Assembly: GCF_949628265.1 (NCBI RefSeq)
Contig: NC_088789.1
Span: 6,812,886 to 6,876,885, forward strand
From: Cloeon dipterum
Lineage: Eukaryota > Arthropoda > Insecta > Ephemeroptera > Baetidae
Length of the DNA stretch: 64,000 nt
Reading direction: 5' to 3'
The position numbers were made by a program, and so were the translations under genes. The notes beneath the pieces are model-generated. The model searched no databases. It was not told the DNA's origin and worked only from the letters and a program-made list of their open reading frames with translations. Every line of letters starts with the position of its first letter. Position 1 is the first letter of the stretch. Below are positions 34,018 through 49,400 of the stretch, one piece after another.

Positions 34018-36942
34018 TGTTGCATAAAATTTGCGCCCTCCATTTTCCAAAGAGAAACATGTTCCAATTCCTGCGAAGTAAAATCAAATAATAATGTTTG
34101 CTAACTTGATAAGGCACACTGATTGTGAGACAAAATAAGCATTTTTAAATTTTAATAGATACTAGACTAAACTGAAAGAAATTTATTTTGAGGAAAATGC
34201 ATTTAGTCTTGTTTACCTTTAAAGCAGTGCCTCTGCATCCATTCCCTGCTAAGTTTTAGCGAGTCAATTTTTGTGTTACTAGTGTAGTTGGCCCTGATTT
34301 CGAATTACTCTCTGCACTTTATTTTTATCCTACGTTTTCTGAACTTTGACCCCATAATCAATCAGAAAAGAAGCTTAATTATAATGTGCCATTTAACTCT
34401 GGGTGTTGAGCTCTCGAGAATCATATCACTGTAAATAAAGAGGAAAAACAAATTTATCCTAATTTTTGATCTGAATATTTTACTTATACGCATTTATCTT
34501 GTACTTGATATGAAATAACTGCCCTTTATTTATGTATTTATTGGATTTACAAAAATTGACATATTTTAAAGGCTCAATTAGCTGTTTTGTAAAATATTGT
34601 TACTGTACTAATAATAATTGCGTTGTTGTATTGTGGATCTAATAATCAAAGTCTATCTACCCCATTACTTTGAGAGTGTTTTATTGCACGCAAGGCCTTT
34701 TTCGAATTTAATTACTTCTCGCGTTTAGTTGGACTGTGTTTTCACGCACATGCTGAGCAAACTTCCTAAAGCAATGCAAACTTTTGAATGAGGAATCAGC
34801 ATATAAATGGAAGCTGGGAGGTGGTTAAATATTTAAATGCGAAATGTGGGACTCTGACAGCAGATGGCAAAATAATAAAATATAGCATCCCTTTGTTGTG
34901 CAAACAATTAAATATACGACTTGCAAAGTTTTTAGTGCTGTCTTGGGCTGCATGAGAAGCATACAAATTGCAACTAAATTATTCACAGCTGCTGGACGCT
35001 ATGCACTAGCAGCTAATTTTTCATTCTTGTCCTGCTTGCGCTCCCCGGAGAGTAAGTAAACATTTGCATTTTATTGCACTGGATAAACTTGAAAATTCAT
35101 AAAGGCCAGGAGTATAAGCATCAATCTCTGAATTTTATTTTCTTGTTTTACATTTGGGGTTCCAGACATTGTGGGTTAAAGTCTAATTCCGCAAGGGTTC
35201 CAGAATTTTTTTGACGCAATAATTAACAGAGAATCAAGTTTTCCCTCTTATCTTTTTCTCTTTTTGTACAAGGAAATATAATTATAACCTGTACTATGGG
35301 CAACACACTTTTGTGTGCCGCTTTTTTGTGAAAAAACTGTTCATTTTGCCCATATGTAAACACCATATTCTCGCGTGTGTAACAACATATTCTCGCTTTC
35401 ACACATTGCTTATAATTCTATTGGAAGAAAACAGTCGGCAATTTTTGTTTTGTGTGTTGATGGATTTACAATTGGATTGACCCTTTAACACAACATTTTA
35501 TCTTTTCCGTTTAGGTATTGTACAGGAGACATTTTTCTAATTTTTTGATAACCTTTCTCTTCCGATTTTAGTACACATTAATAAAACAATAAGCTTGTAA
35601 CAACATTTCAATATAATTTTAGTTTATCTTTTCTCAATAAATTTCGCACTATTGTGTAGTTTTGCGTCAGCCCGTCGTCCTAATGTGCAGTTCCGTCACC
35701 ATACTTAATCGTCAACAAATTAGGTAAAATCCATGGTTCATTTATTACAACACGGTGATTCTCACAACTTGATGATGCATGAGAAAAACACGCACGAGAC
35801 CAACTTTGATTAGAAATCGCGATGAGAACAGTTATGTGTGACGCTGAATACAGTTTTGAGATGATCGTGAGGAATTTGAAAATTTCACTTCAAGGTGCAT
35901 AATGGGATAAACTTTCTGGCAATGATTGTATTTTGCAGAGTTGCAAGTGGGCATTATGTTGCGATTATTTTTCTCGAACTTGACTCTATTCACGTTGATA
36001 AAAGATACATGAATATTAAAATATGCCTGTTTAGAGAGTAGGTAACGCGCGGGGCGCTAAAATTCACAAATTACAACATTTGCCACAATCTGCAATCTGG
36101 AAACTATTTTCAAGTAAATTGCTTTACAGGCTAACAAATAAGATATTTTTTCTTTGTAGACTTTAGAAAGCTATTCATTGAATTTATGGATTTTTAAATT
36201 TAGCAACGTGCAGTATTATCATCTCTACAATGTGCATAAAATGAAATAAGGCCTGGTTCGAGGAACAGTTAACTTTCAGATTTTGTCTAATTTATAGAAA
36301 AATTAAACGGTTTGTCAATAGTTTTTTCGCTTCAATTTGATCCCTCTCTTCGTAATAATTCATCTAATGGTGTGCGAATTATGAGGATAATTTGCCTTCT
36401 GGCAAAATATAAATCATGAAAACTAATAAGGAGAAAGTACTCTTAATTAGCATGTAAAACTATTGAGCCGATTTTCTCAAAAATTCTAACGACAACCTGG
36501 GAAAATTGGCTTTTTCCTCATTTTTGGACAGTACTTTTCAAGCAAAAGGTTAAAAGGATTTTGACAAATTTTCTGTAAAGCTTTACTTCAATGAAATCTG
36601 CGTTGATTTGGCAATTACAAATTTTGGTGGCAACAGAATGTGGCAATATTATTTCAATATAGATGCTGGAATAGTTAACTTTGATAAAATTCGAATAATA
36701 TATTCATTTTCCTTCCCCTTTACACCCACGAAAATTGAAAGCGTTAAAAAACGTTCACAGCTTACGCTCGGCGCATTTCGTAGGTGTGTCGGGGGTCGGA
36801 GGCGCAAACAACAAGGGTGCGCGTACCGCAGAGCACCCACTCTCCAGGCAGGCATGAGTTGGGAATTTGCCAAAACACATAAAAAATCTAGATCAGCACT
36901 CGGCACACCAGCAGCAGCAGTTTTAAAAAACGCTCACCGCGT
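34018..36942. other. Convergent 3' region between Schip1 and neuroligin
   Basis: AT-rich non-coding DNA holding both 3'UTRs. A plus-strand AATAAA at 34434-34439, about 420 bp after the Schip1 stop, is the best Schip1 poly(A) candidate. No clear neuroligin signal was identified. No gene seen. Confidence 0.55.
34434..34439 (+). terminator. Candidate Schip1 poly(A) signal
   Basis: AATAAA in the context ctgtaaataaagagg, 420 bp after the stop codon. Confidence 0.35.
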
Positions 36943-37401
36943 TCACACGGAAATCTCAAGGATGTGCACCCGCTTTTTCGCCGTTCCCGGCGTCGAGGGG
37001 GTGGACGAGGGCCCTGAGTTGGCTGGATTGTTGCGCAGGATGCCGCCCCCGGCCGGCCCGGGGTGGCCGAGCGCCCCCGGGGGCAGGTACGGCGTAATGT
37101 CTGGCGGAGGCAGGTTCTTTGGCGGGGGCGGGGGCGCCGGGATCATCATCGGGGGCGGCGAGTCTTTCGAACACGAGGCCACCGGCGACGAGGAGGAGGC
37201 GCCCGCTGCGTGCCGGTGCCGCCGACCCTTGGCGCCGCCCTCGTGGCTCCGCCGGTGGCGCGTGCTGCGCCTGTGGTGGTGGCGATAGATACCGGCGAAA
37301 ATGAGCAAGTTGAGCAGCAGCAGCGAGCAGCCGACGGTCACCGTCACGATCAATGCCGTCGACATCGAGTTCGGTCCGTTCATGAAATTGTTGTTATTAT
37401 T

Positions 37402-37443
<42 letters not shown>

Positions 37444-40400
37444 GCCACCAGTCGGGGTCTGCTGCTGCGAGGGGTTGGTCACGTATGTGCTGTTGGGTGG
37501 CGAGAGCGGTGCCAGGGGTGGCGGCGACGGCGGGCATTCAGTGGTCGTCATCGCTGGCGTCGCTGACGCAGGCGACGAAGGCGACGGTGCCGCCGGCAGA
37601 GGAGGGAGACGCGAGGGGTAGAAGGCTGACTGCGTTCGCACAATGCCTGCAAAAAAATCGAGATTAATTTTTCTCAAAGGGCATAGTGCTCTAAAATATC
37701 TAAGCATGGATTTTCAATGTTGAATGAACTTCACGCATGCCTAAAATATCCTGGAGGGGCATTTCAGTGGCCGGTGGGCAGTCAAACAAATGGATCGTAT
37801 ATAAAGGACTCACAATACAAAATTTAAAAGGTCCTAAGTATTAAGTCGCTTTTTTGGCAATAATCTATATCTTTTTTAAGGCACTGCTTTAAAAGCCAAT
37901 TTGCGAAAGTTAGAATAAATCTATAAATAATTTTAACTTATAGACCAATAAAGTTGAAATTGCTTTAGAATCTAGGCTTATAGATTTAATATTTGCATCG
38001 AGTTATATAATATACTGCTAAAAAAAAGCTTTGATTTAAGAGGATAATTTTAAATCTCGCACACGATTCTACAACCTTCTTTTTTACGAGCCTTTTAAAA
38101 AAATAAAGTTTTTACTGCATTTTTAAATTCATCACATTTCCGAGTAATTTTTATGTGATTCAGTGACTCTACAAGACCTCTTTAAAATTAAATTTCAAAT
38201 GAGAGAAAAAGAGCAATTTTAAAAAGGTTTGAACAAGCAAGTTATCTCTTCAAATGGTACACAAGTTAAAGGATATGACGGGAGGCGTGATTTAATTTTC
38301 ATTCCCCACTTTAAAAAACCCATTAAGCGGCTGACGATGTTCGTTGGATATAAAAGGACGTGCCGACTGCGAGATGTAATTCAAAGTAAATAGAACGCAA
38401 CCCGCGCAACGTTGGTGTCGAGCAGGTTGCATTATGTATACTATATATAGCTCCACGCTGTCGAATATGCTTTTGGAAACAGCGTTCACCATCAAACTTT
38501 TATGCAAGCTAAAAGTTTGCAACATGCCAAAACACTTTGTCTACAAAATAAGCTTGCATCAAATCTCCTGCTTGACATTTTACGCAGAGTTATTAATTTA
38601 AAAGCGTCATCAATGTTTCTTGGAAGGAGGATATAATATAGCTGCTTTCAAAATCCTTAAGCCACCTTCAGTGTGTCAGTTGGGAGCAAAACAAAATTAA
38701 GCCTCAGTCACAACGGCAGCAGCAGCAGCAGCAGCAGATTTACCGCATATTCCTCTCAGTCAGCAGTCAAAACAATCGCCCGCGGAGAGAAGAGCGACAC
38801 ACATAAGAGTGTTGCGGCGCAGCTTCAGCGAGCGCAGTATTATTACCCTCCAACTCATTAAGTATCCAAAACCCTGAGAGAGAAGCTGGCCCGGCACCTC
38901 AGGCTCCTCGAGCGCATTCAGAGGATGTGAAGTAATTAGAAAAGAAAACAATGGGAATAAGACATATTATACTACGCCTCGGCTCTTTGTGTGCACATCC
39001 ATATTCATAGCGCGCCCCTTTCGAGTGCTCTCACTCTTTGCCGGCGAGAGCGAAGCTCTTGAGCTCAGTTTCGTGTGTGGTGCAAATATTTAATACCCGT
39101 GAATATCCTAACGCAGATTTGGCTGTCAAGACACGCTCGTTCATTGAATCTATGGGTTAAGGCGTCACGACCTGTTTACCGAGCAAACAAGACATTTGGC
39201 CCATTGGATTTTAGGTAAAAAAATCCCCTTCTCTCCCTCGCAATGCAAATGTACGAAATGTAATCGCGGTCGTTATGCATACCACGACGCACATATATAC
39301 TAAAGCTGGTGGAATTTCCGCGTGGCTGCTTTTTTCATATCGCCGTGGTCGTTTAACAACCTATTTGATGCTTGTTAAATCGAGCGTGCTGAAAATTAAG
39401 ATGAGAGTAGGCTGGATAAACGAGTTCCATTTGTGATATTGCTGTGCCACGAACTTAATTCAGTTTCTTTTTGCTGTATGAACATTTCTGGCGGCATTGA
39501 TATGACAATAATTTTATAGACGACTTAAGCTTGTTAATTTGTGCTAAACACTCAAATTATCGTCATAATGATATGCTATACTCGCATCGATTTATTTCCT
39601 GGTAGAGTAAGCCATAAGTGACGGAATATATCCACAGATGCCGTTTTTTTAGTTTTAGGTGGGTTTAAACCTGCCACAAGAGAAGGCATTCTAATATTTA
39701 ACATATAATTTCAAATATATTTCTGGAACATTTCCAGGAACGGCGAAAATGATCAGGAAAAATTATGAGCTATTCTTTCGTCAGCATCAGCACCCTAACC
39801 GGGTGATTTTTTGTTACATTCTTTTCTATGCTCTCTTGTTTCTATCATACATTAAATTAAATTTGTCGGTCTATAATCAGCGCAGAAGAGTCTTAAAATT
39901 TTAAATGAATGTGGTGCTTCTGTTGGAGGCTTAGAATACTGGAGATCTCCACAATTCGTAAATCATTAAAAAAAGAATATACCGCGTGCTTGTGGATTTT
40001 ATGGATTTTTTTAAATAGGACTTATTTAGAAGCAAGAGCGCCGGGTTTAGCTTTTGAGGAATGTAACGGAAAACAAGGGCTCAGAGCAATGATCTATTTT
40101 TATGTTGCGCTGCGGGATGCTGGAGTGGCTTTTGTCGAAATGAAGTGTGTCGCAGCTCAGAAGGTCCGACACAGGAGAGAGAAAGAGAGAGACGCAAGTC
40201 GGGGAGAAGAACAAAGGCATGTAAATTATGCAGGGCAATACACGTGCTCACACACTTACCATCATAGAACTGAGGCCCCTCTTCAGGGAAGTTGTGGTGC
40301 CTGGAGCTAGCGTCGCCGACACCCGGCCTGTGCAGCTGCGGTATCAAATGAAGCCACAGAGACAATTTGTGACCTCTGTAATGGTTTTTTATGTGAGGAT

Positions 40401-43400
40401 GGGCACCTGCAAGCACACCCCACCATCAGTCTCGGACCGCCCGGGGCAGTGCGCGGCTAAATTGGGCCGCAGACGTCGGCTAACGAATTGTAAGGCATTA
40501 CGAACACTCAGAGCGGCAGCAGCAGCGGCCGACTTCAAGGTGGGACCGCCGTCACCGCCGCCGCGAGCTCCAATTTGCATCTTATATCAACTAACCTACT
40601 TATCACATTCACTCAATAGTGCATACGTATACTGACCGAGGTCAAGGTAGTACTGATTGACGCTGTCGTACTTGTCCCAGAAAGGAAACGGGCCCTGGTG
40701 TGAGTGCTGCGATCCGCTGGGTCGTTTCCGCTCCTCCTCGCCAGAGCTCTCTGAACGACTGTTGGGGTCACTACAAGCACGAAACGCCAATTTGGATTGG
40801 TGTTAGCGGCGACTGAAACTTTTTGCTCTCTTTTTTTGGGGAAGGTAGGGATTCATTAATTAATGTACGAGCTTGGTTGCTAAAATAAACAGATTTTTCT
40901 GCTCCTGTGATGAATCCATAAACAGGAAATTCCAGAGGGAAAAGCTCATAGTCCTTAAAAAAGTGTAGAGAACGGCAAGAGTAAACAAATAATTAGTTCT
41001 TCTAATTTAATTTGTATTCATAAATGCGATTTCTAAAAAATTTATGTGAAAGAAAACAAGAAAATGGAAAATATTTCCAGTGGATCAGAGATACAAAAAT
41101 TATGTTACAAATATTTAAAGGTCGTAAATTTATCAAATATATATATTATATATAGCAAAAAAATTTTGTTCCGAATTTCCAGTCTCTGCTATTTGGAGGA
41201 AAAATAGAATTCTGGCTCGCCTTTCAAGATAACGAGAAAATTCAACTGCTATGGTTTTTCTCTAGATTCGCCTTTTGCATATTAAAAGCAGTCTTCCAAC
41301 ACAAACAAACGCCTTCCTTTTTCATTCTCCGACAACTATACTGATTCAGACGCAGGCTACAACTTCCAAGCGAATCTCAGTTAGTTTATGACCGAGAGAA
41401 AAAAGGGAACAATTCAATTTGCATTGTGAAAAGGCCAAATATATCGTTCGGTCCGGAGGCAGAGCAAGGATGGTATAAATAATAAGAAAAACAAGCCCGT
41501 GGCGCAGAGAGCGCAAAAAGAAACGCGGCAGCGGCACCACCTGTTTGTGCGTCAAACATTCGCAACACACGCACAAATGCGGAGACGAAAGAACACGCCC
41601 TTGCATATTATATACACGATGTCTGTGCCGAATAATGGAAAAGCGGGTCTTTGAGGCAAATTGAAAAGGAATCGAATTATTTCCGGCGCGCAAGGCTGCA
41701 ATCAAAGGCGCGGGTTGTTGCCGTCGCGCACATTCACAAAGCGTGCACGGTTCGACAACTTTCTGATGAGAAGACAAAACAGGGCATCGCTAGAATTCAC
41801 ACAGACGGAAAATCTGAGCCAGTCCTAATTGGCAATGGATTTGATTTCAATTGATATCTAATTATTCGTCAATCTTTGAACGATTTTCCTCTGAATTTTC
41901 TGCTTTTAATATAATGCAATTCTCGCGTCGCAATTACAATCAAAATCCTGTTAAGAACTTTCCTGTTCCCCAGCAATGTAATTTGAAGATGTGCTGCCTG
42001 CCCGACTGGAAGTTTCGTAAATTGCGGTGGGTGAGGGAGGGGAGGTGGAGCTTGCACTCGCTACAACTCGAGACTCACCCTGATCTAATGTAATTGCCTA
42101 AGTAATGAACACAAGCCTTGGACATCTGCGCGTCCTGCTGCGTGTAATTAGCCTTGTCCGTCAGCAGGCTTGGCCAGCCCGGCGGCAGCAGCGGCTGGGC
42201 CAACCAGTACACCAAGTCTTCTCCTCGCACACTCCCCGGACGCTGCAACACGTCGCTAGATTGCGGCCAGCTGCTGGAATTAATCGGCAGTCTTACCTGC
42301 GGGAAGTCTCTATTTGGTATCGAGTCTCCTGGTAACATGTGAGCAAAGTAGGTGTTGCCGTTGCCTTGGCCTGAGGAGTGAAGGGAAGCGACTCTGGAAA
42401 TCGGGGCCACCGTCAGCCCGTCCCCTAAAACAGCGAGGGCGGCGTCCCGAACCCCTGAAGAGCATCGACAATAAATCAATCAATTGTTCGGAGTTTTGAA
42501 AAAAAAATTTAAAAAAATGAAACCAAGCAGGTAGAAAAATAAACAGTTACAAAATGGCTCGCATTCTTAAAGATGGGTGGCTTTTGAGGATTAAACGTTC
42601 CCGCAATGTACAGCGGCTATTTCAGCCCCTCAGTTTAATAAAAATAAATCATGGAGTAATTTTGACAGAAATATCGAGGAGAAAAAAATTATACACTATG
42701 TTCACCGTTTACTGCGTTTGTTCTCTTAGCAGTCGATCTTTTTTCAACAACCCCCTGCAGTATTCTGATATGGGGATTTAGGTTTGAACGTAAAATACTG
42801 TTGATGAGTCCCCGTGGACAGAATCAGCTGTCTCAAATTTTTATCCTCTTCGAGCCACCCAACGTGAATAAAAATATTTAATTTGTTTATCAAATCGGGG
42901 TTTCAAAGCGTGGGCGAGTTTGATGTCGATTGTTGACTGTTAAAGTTTGAATCACATATTCAAATAAAAAATGTTAGCATATGACACTGTGTGACCAGTA
43001 TGAAAATCAGAAGTGGTTTGGCCGGGAAGAAAAAGTCGATTTGGCTTGGTGCCGAAACTTTTTTCTCTCACTTTGCGGGCCACATCGCTTATATTGTTTC
43101 CCGTGTTTTAGCTAAAATCGCTGGCTCATCCGAGCCAGATTTCACCTCGTCTCCAGAGGGTTCTATGTCGAGAATATAGGCGAAGTGAAAAGTTAACTCG
43201 GCAACAAACTCGCATTCCGCCCTAATTTCATCCACCCGAGAGACTGCTACGTGTTTCAACGTGAATTTCCGGGCAGAGAAAAAGTTGCTGGTTTCATCCT
43301 TCAGCGCAGCGACGAAAGAAAAACTGGTTATCAGCCAAGAGTTAGCAGCGGCAGCAGCAGCGACGGGCAGCGAGCTTTAATGAGATTTGCACGGCAGTGT

Positions 43401-46400
43401 CGGGAACAAGTCAAAAGTAACTGACAAATGTGTTTGGACGCCCGAGATTCGCCGGAATAAAGAAGAGAGGAAAACTTGGCCCAACAGCACATTTCATTTG
43501 AGCGCGCGGCGACGAATGTAATCTTGCGCTCGCAAAAAAGTTTCATATATACACACACAGTCGCTCACACGCGAACACTATATGTATAGTGCGTGAGCGG
43601 AGGCCAAGTTTTCGCAGCGATGAAAAGCAGAGCAAATAACGCGTGAGCTTATACGTAAGAAACAAACTGAGCCACGGCAGCCTGCTGCCTGCCCGTTCAA
43701 AGTGAATTTCGCCGTGTTATAATATCGTTTTCATTTGTAGCGAAATAAAAAGAACAAGAGCAAACTCTTGGGACGCTTGAACGAGAAAAGGAACTCGGTT
43801 AGAGAGGCGCACAGACACAAGGCAACCGACACATCCGATTGAAAAAAAGAACTTTCAACATTTCAGATTATTTTAGAGACACAAATAATGCACCGATTGA
43901 TTTTTTTAACAATTTCAAACTTGTGAAAATCGTAAAAAGAACGCATATTTTTCATTTTATTTTAGGGTGAGCCTTGGTGGCCATATTTTAACGCAAGATA
44001 AAGTTAAAAAATGATGTCCCAAGCTCCAGAGCTGAAATTAAAAGTTATTTAACATTTTTATTTAAAAATTATCTAAAATATTGTCTTTGGCTTAAAAAAA
44101 GTTCGAGTTAATTGAAAATCACAAACGGATAAAGGAAACGATAATTTTGATAAAAAATCAATGTAGAAGGTCAATAATTAATTTAGTTAATTGAGTCGTG
44201 TTTTAAAATATTTTTTCCACGTCCTAGAGAGAGGTATTGTGGTATTTGATTTGTTTGCATTTGCACCATTAACCCTGACAAGTCCACAAGCAATAATTCA
44301 CTTGCAGTTCCCTTCGTTATACATGCATGAAAACTAGGTATTAAATTTGTCTCTTAAAACAACCACACGAGCTGGCTGTTAATTAAAAGCAGCGTCCTCT
44401 CGGCACGGTTCTCGGCGTTTAGTCGGAAGTTTTGAGCTGCTGTGTGTGCACAGTGTGTGTGTGCGCCTCTTCCGTGTTAAACTGACTCGCTGGCTGGCTG
44501 CCGGCCTGCCTGGCTCGCCACCGTTGCTGCAGTATAATAATTTGCACAAATAATAGCATCGTACCCAAGGGATTATGAGCGAGTCCAGCTGCTCGCTCCC
44601 AGTCAGTGTACTCGTTGCGTAGCGCGGAGAAAATCTCATTAAGGTGCCAGCGGAAAACGTTGCGCACGAGGGTTCGCAGGAGTCGGTCTCGCCTCGTCTC
44701 GTTCAGTCCAAACTCGAGGTCCTGGGCGCTGAGCTCCTCGTACGCCTCCACCGACGTAACAACTGCAATTACACGCCCAAGCCACAATTAATGCCCACCA
44801 CGCCTCTTAATTACTCAAAAAGCTAAAGAAGCACATGCCGCCGCCGCTCGGCTGGCCAATTTTTCACCCTCCACGCTCACTAGCTTTAATTCCGTTGCCG
44901 GTGCAGCGGGCTCTAATTGAATTTGATCCAAACGCGGGCCAGCCGCGGCCAATTTGTACGACTGCATGATTTTATGGTTAGAATTCGGTCTGCATCCATT
45001 TGCACTCTTGGCAGCCGATTTATGGCCGCCCATTCCGCCCTTTCAATCCGCGCCCCCGACCATTCATGACATGACAATAGCATTCATCCTCACTCACTCT
45101 CTCACCTTTCTATCATATTGCAATTTCATCAAGCTAAATTGATAGGTGGAAATTGCTAAAGGTAAATTGTTGTCACGCTGTACGCAGAGATGGGTCCATT
45201 TTCCATTTGGGAAATTGAATTTTCAAAGTTGTTATGGCCAACAAAGCAATATTTAATTCTGCTGTGTTTTGTTCAGCAAATATGAGATTTTTTAATACGA
45301 ATAATATTGGTTTAAAATCACCAAAAGAGAAAAAAAATGCATAATCTAGTTTAGATTTTTAATATGTATTACTCTATATATGGTGACAGCCGCAGATGTT
45401 GTTTTAATTTATTTCCACAAAAACAAAGTCAATTTGATTATACTGATTGCGTTTGTTTCCGAGTTTTCATGAGTCGGGGATTCCTACAATTCAAACATGT
45501 TTTGGAAATTGAAACAACTAGAAGCATATTTTCAATATATTTTTCGTTGGCCCCAAGTTTAATTGAGAAATGTAATAGAATTGGGAGAAATGCTTATTTT
45601 AAATTCAGGGGAACCTCCTGAAAAACAAACTCTAGTTACAACAGTGCAGTGACAAATTTGTTTTTATAACCATTTTCTGTGTTTTTCAGTGCTGGAAAAA
45701 GCATCCGCGCTGCAAAAGCAATGCGCATTTTAATTAGAGCACGTTTGCACTTCACGCACCAGATCAACTCTCTTAAAATCCACATTCGCAGTGCAAGGAG
45801 AGGGACTGTTGAAGATTAAAAAGCCTCCTTGCAAGATGCGGAGAACGAAACTCGCTGCAAGGAATATGTTTGTCAGAGCACGCAGTGTAATAGTAAGAAA
45901 GCAAGCAAGCAGAAGCGCAGACTCATCTCCATTCGAATGCATTAGGCCAGCGGCAAAGCAGCGTCACCCCAATCCACTCACTCATCATAGACACACAAAC
46001 ATATGCAACGCGGGGTCGGCCTGCCTGTCGCGGCGCGTTTTTCCATTTCCAAATGAACACATCCATTCGGCCGCTGTCATCCAGGCGAACGCCATTCAAA
46101 TTCATACATTCATTACCTGTGTGTGCGCAAAGGCTCACGTACAAATTCTAGACAGCACTCTCAGCAGAGGCAACGAGCGGCGAAATGCACCGCTCAGGGG
46201 AGCACAACGGTCGTGGAACTACGTTTACATTAGCAGGCATGGCGTGCAATTAGGCATGAGTGGCGGCGGTACGGCGGCAGCGGCGCTCGCACAGACGCAC
46301 ACATACACGCCAGCCAGGCACTTACCTAAAAGAACATCAGTGTCTATGAAGGATTGCGACGGGGTCGACGGGCCGGCTTGCTTCACGTCCTCCCACGACA

Positions 46401-49400
46401 GACCTGCGAGCGGGTTAATTGAAAAAAGTTTAATTAGCACGAGAGCAGCCGTTAACATTTATCAAAATTAAACGTCGGCAAGAAAGCAGAGCAGCGAGAG
46501 TAATTGGAAGTGGGATTACGCTAGTGGAAATTTAAGGGCTGCAGAAAAGCAGCTGGATTTTCAATGGACTGTCCTCGTTTATCACTTTGAATGAAATAAC
46601 ATAGTTGAAAAGGGTTCTAAAACTATCACTCTCACTGCACATGTTATACATAGGGCTATGAATTTTAGGCGGTTTATTTCAGGGATATGGTTGACTATTT
46701 TTAGACTTTTTTTCCGTACAAATTGGATTCTGGGTAAATTTAAATGTTTTTAGACGGTGTTTGAGACCTCGTTTTCTCCCAATCCACACGAGTTTACTGT
46801 CCAATTGAACTATTTTTAGTGTAAATCTAGAGTTTTTTTTTGTAATTTAACTCTTTCTCGAACTTAAAAAAATATAAGAATGTAGCGTTTTAAAAAATAA
46901 TAATGAGCTTTTCTAAATTTTTCTCATCTCAACTGAAAATGAAGTGTAACAAATTAAAAGAAGTCGACGAGTGACTTCATTTCTCTCCTGATATTGAATT
47001 GAACCATTTTTTTAAGCATATTAAAAACATATTTTTCGTTTTTTTTAATTCGCTTCTTTCATTTCCGCTTTTATTTTTCCACGTTGCAAAGCATGCCATT
47101 TTTTTTAATTTTAACCAATTCAGGCGGTTTTATACGATTTTAAGTATGCTTCAAATATCTTAGAATTGCATATTCTTGTGCTTAATTGATGGTCCCTCAA
47201 CGATTGGAAGCTCATTGTCAGATAAAAATAGTCGGCAACCATTTCAATTTTACAGCTCTACTTAAAAAGCTGGGTTTGACAAAGGATGAAATTTATTAAT
47301 TAGCCACACACTAAATAATACCCTAAAAAAATATAACAAAATATACACGACAACATTAAAAAAGATAGTGACGAAGTGACTAGAATAAAATTTTTTTGGT
47401 TGACATATCGTTGGCACTAATAAAGGAAGAATTCAGACACCTAAATATTTTTTTTCCTGGGTTTAAAAAATTCAAAATTGCACACAAAAATGATTGTGCA
47501 ACAAATTGTGGAGTAGACAACATTTCTCCCCTCAATTCCTTTTCAACACTCACCGACAGAGCCCATGGCGAGTGTGGACATTCCCATTGCAGCCGCAGGG
47601 TGTAGTGGGACTAGTGCACCTCCATCAACGAAGGGTGCAAATCCTGGAAGAAATCTGGAAAAAGATCCAACAATATTAATCCCGGTAGTCGCGATGGAGG
47701 GTTAAAAAGGACGTGATGCAAAGTCTTCGCTTTTGTTCGCATTCTGTCCTTTCTTTCAACTTTCTCCGACCGACAACGCGAGTTAATTTGAAAGCCGGGT
47801 AAATTTGGTCGCTGATGCTCTTTCGCTATATAGACGGCGGCGGATGGACTTTGTTGTTCCCTGCAGCTCGGTGGTGCGTGCGTTTACTAATTACTGAGCG
47901 TCTTGAAAGAAGCACACCGGGGATGTAGAAAACCAACCCCAGCAGCTACTTTTGAAGTTCGCGAACAAGAAGAACTCGCGTGCCGTGCAAGTCTTTCGCT
48001 TATATTGCAACCTTCGCCCCTAAAGATCGGCTCCGTGAAAATCTTTTGTCTGCGAAATGCTCTCGAGAGCTCGCGGAATGGATTTTTATGCTTGGAATGA
48101 AACTATCTCGCTGCCTTTTCTCCTTTTTAATGCGATTTGGCAGTGAAAATATTTAATAAGATACTAATTTGTGTAACCATTCTTTTGAATGCTGAATAAA
48201 CAAGAAAGAGCAAATGTTTGCGGACGTTTTACAGACGAAGACTTTAAAAAGGGCATTCAAACGATTATTTATCAAAAGGGGCAAAATTGCAAAGAGTAGA
48301 CTCCAGAATAAACCGTAGTAATTTCAACTAAAAAACAAAACCGCACTCCTAATTCCCATTGGAGAGAATGAAAAAAACACGAGTGCGTTTATGGAAGTAA
48401 ATCTCATTAGAAACCGAGTCGTTTTATGAAAAGCATCGGTTGCGTGCTGCAGGATGAAAACAAAGACGACCGGAAACACACGCACTCATTCAAGCATTTA
48501 TTTACTGCAATCAGATGTGGGTCACGTGCTAGGAATAAAACTGGCAGAGACGCTCGCGTAGGCAATCGAGGCGAGCAATAAAAGGGCATCGTACGCCGGG
48601 CCAAGTGCTTTCTTGCTGAGCGAGAGAGAGAGAGAGAGAGAGAGAGCATGCCAGGATAAACCGCGAAATAAAAGGCATCGAAAGGCGCGCGTGACCTCAA
48701 ATCAATATACGCTGCGCGTCCGTCGACACGAGTCTAGCCGCCTTCCTTTGGTTGTTGCGAAAGCAGGGTAGCAAACTCACCTGGGAGGGCCCGGTCGTGC
48801 TTGTAGCAGCTTCTCGAGGGGCAGGTTGCGCAGGCAGGGCGCGATGTCCTCCTCCTCGAGGTCGCCATGACAACCTGTGTGCGCAGCCACTCGCCTCTTT
48901 ATAAAAAATGGATCCGTCTGGAGGGCCCACGGACTTAATGCGGAGCCGCTTGATAGGACAATGCGCGAAAATAGACCTGCAACACGCGGGCAAAATATCA
49001 ACACTGGTGAAAAAACAAGCTACAACGCAAATGGGGTGTTCCCAAAGGACGCATCACTAGAGAACACGTTAAACAAATAATACCGTTGGCATTTCAAACT
49101 ACCTGAACTTACTTTGCTATCAAGTTTTGCTTCAAATCGGCTATTTGGTTTGGTGTCTTTGCAAATATAAACAAACCAAGTAGCCTTTGATAAGACTTTT
49201 GAATGTCACAGGTCAAGTTGCTTGCGTCCCTAATTTTCACCAACTTAGGTACTTTCGTGATTATCTAGACTATGAATTTATATTTTAACTTGGAAATTTC
49301 ATCTTTAGAGACTAACTTCTTTTTTTAATTGGAACATCACAAAATATTGAAAGTTTTCACGAAAATCAACAAGAAAGGTAGATGAAGTTTGCACAAACTA

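Noticed and set aside
37063-37621. Plus-strand Gly/Arg- and Leu-rich open frames
   Set aside because: Antisense shadows of the last neuroligin exon (poly-Asn and Pro-rich tail).
45791-46471. 226-codon plus-strand open frame in neuroligin
   Set aside because: It overlaps the antisense of a confirmed neuroligin exon, has no domain, and ends in intron sequence; open by chance.
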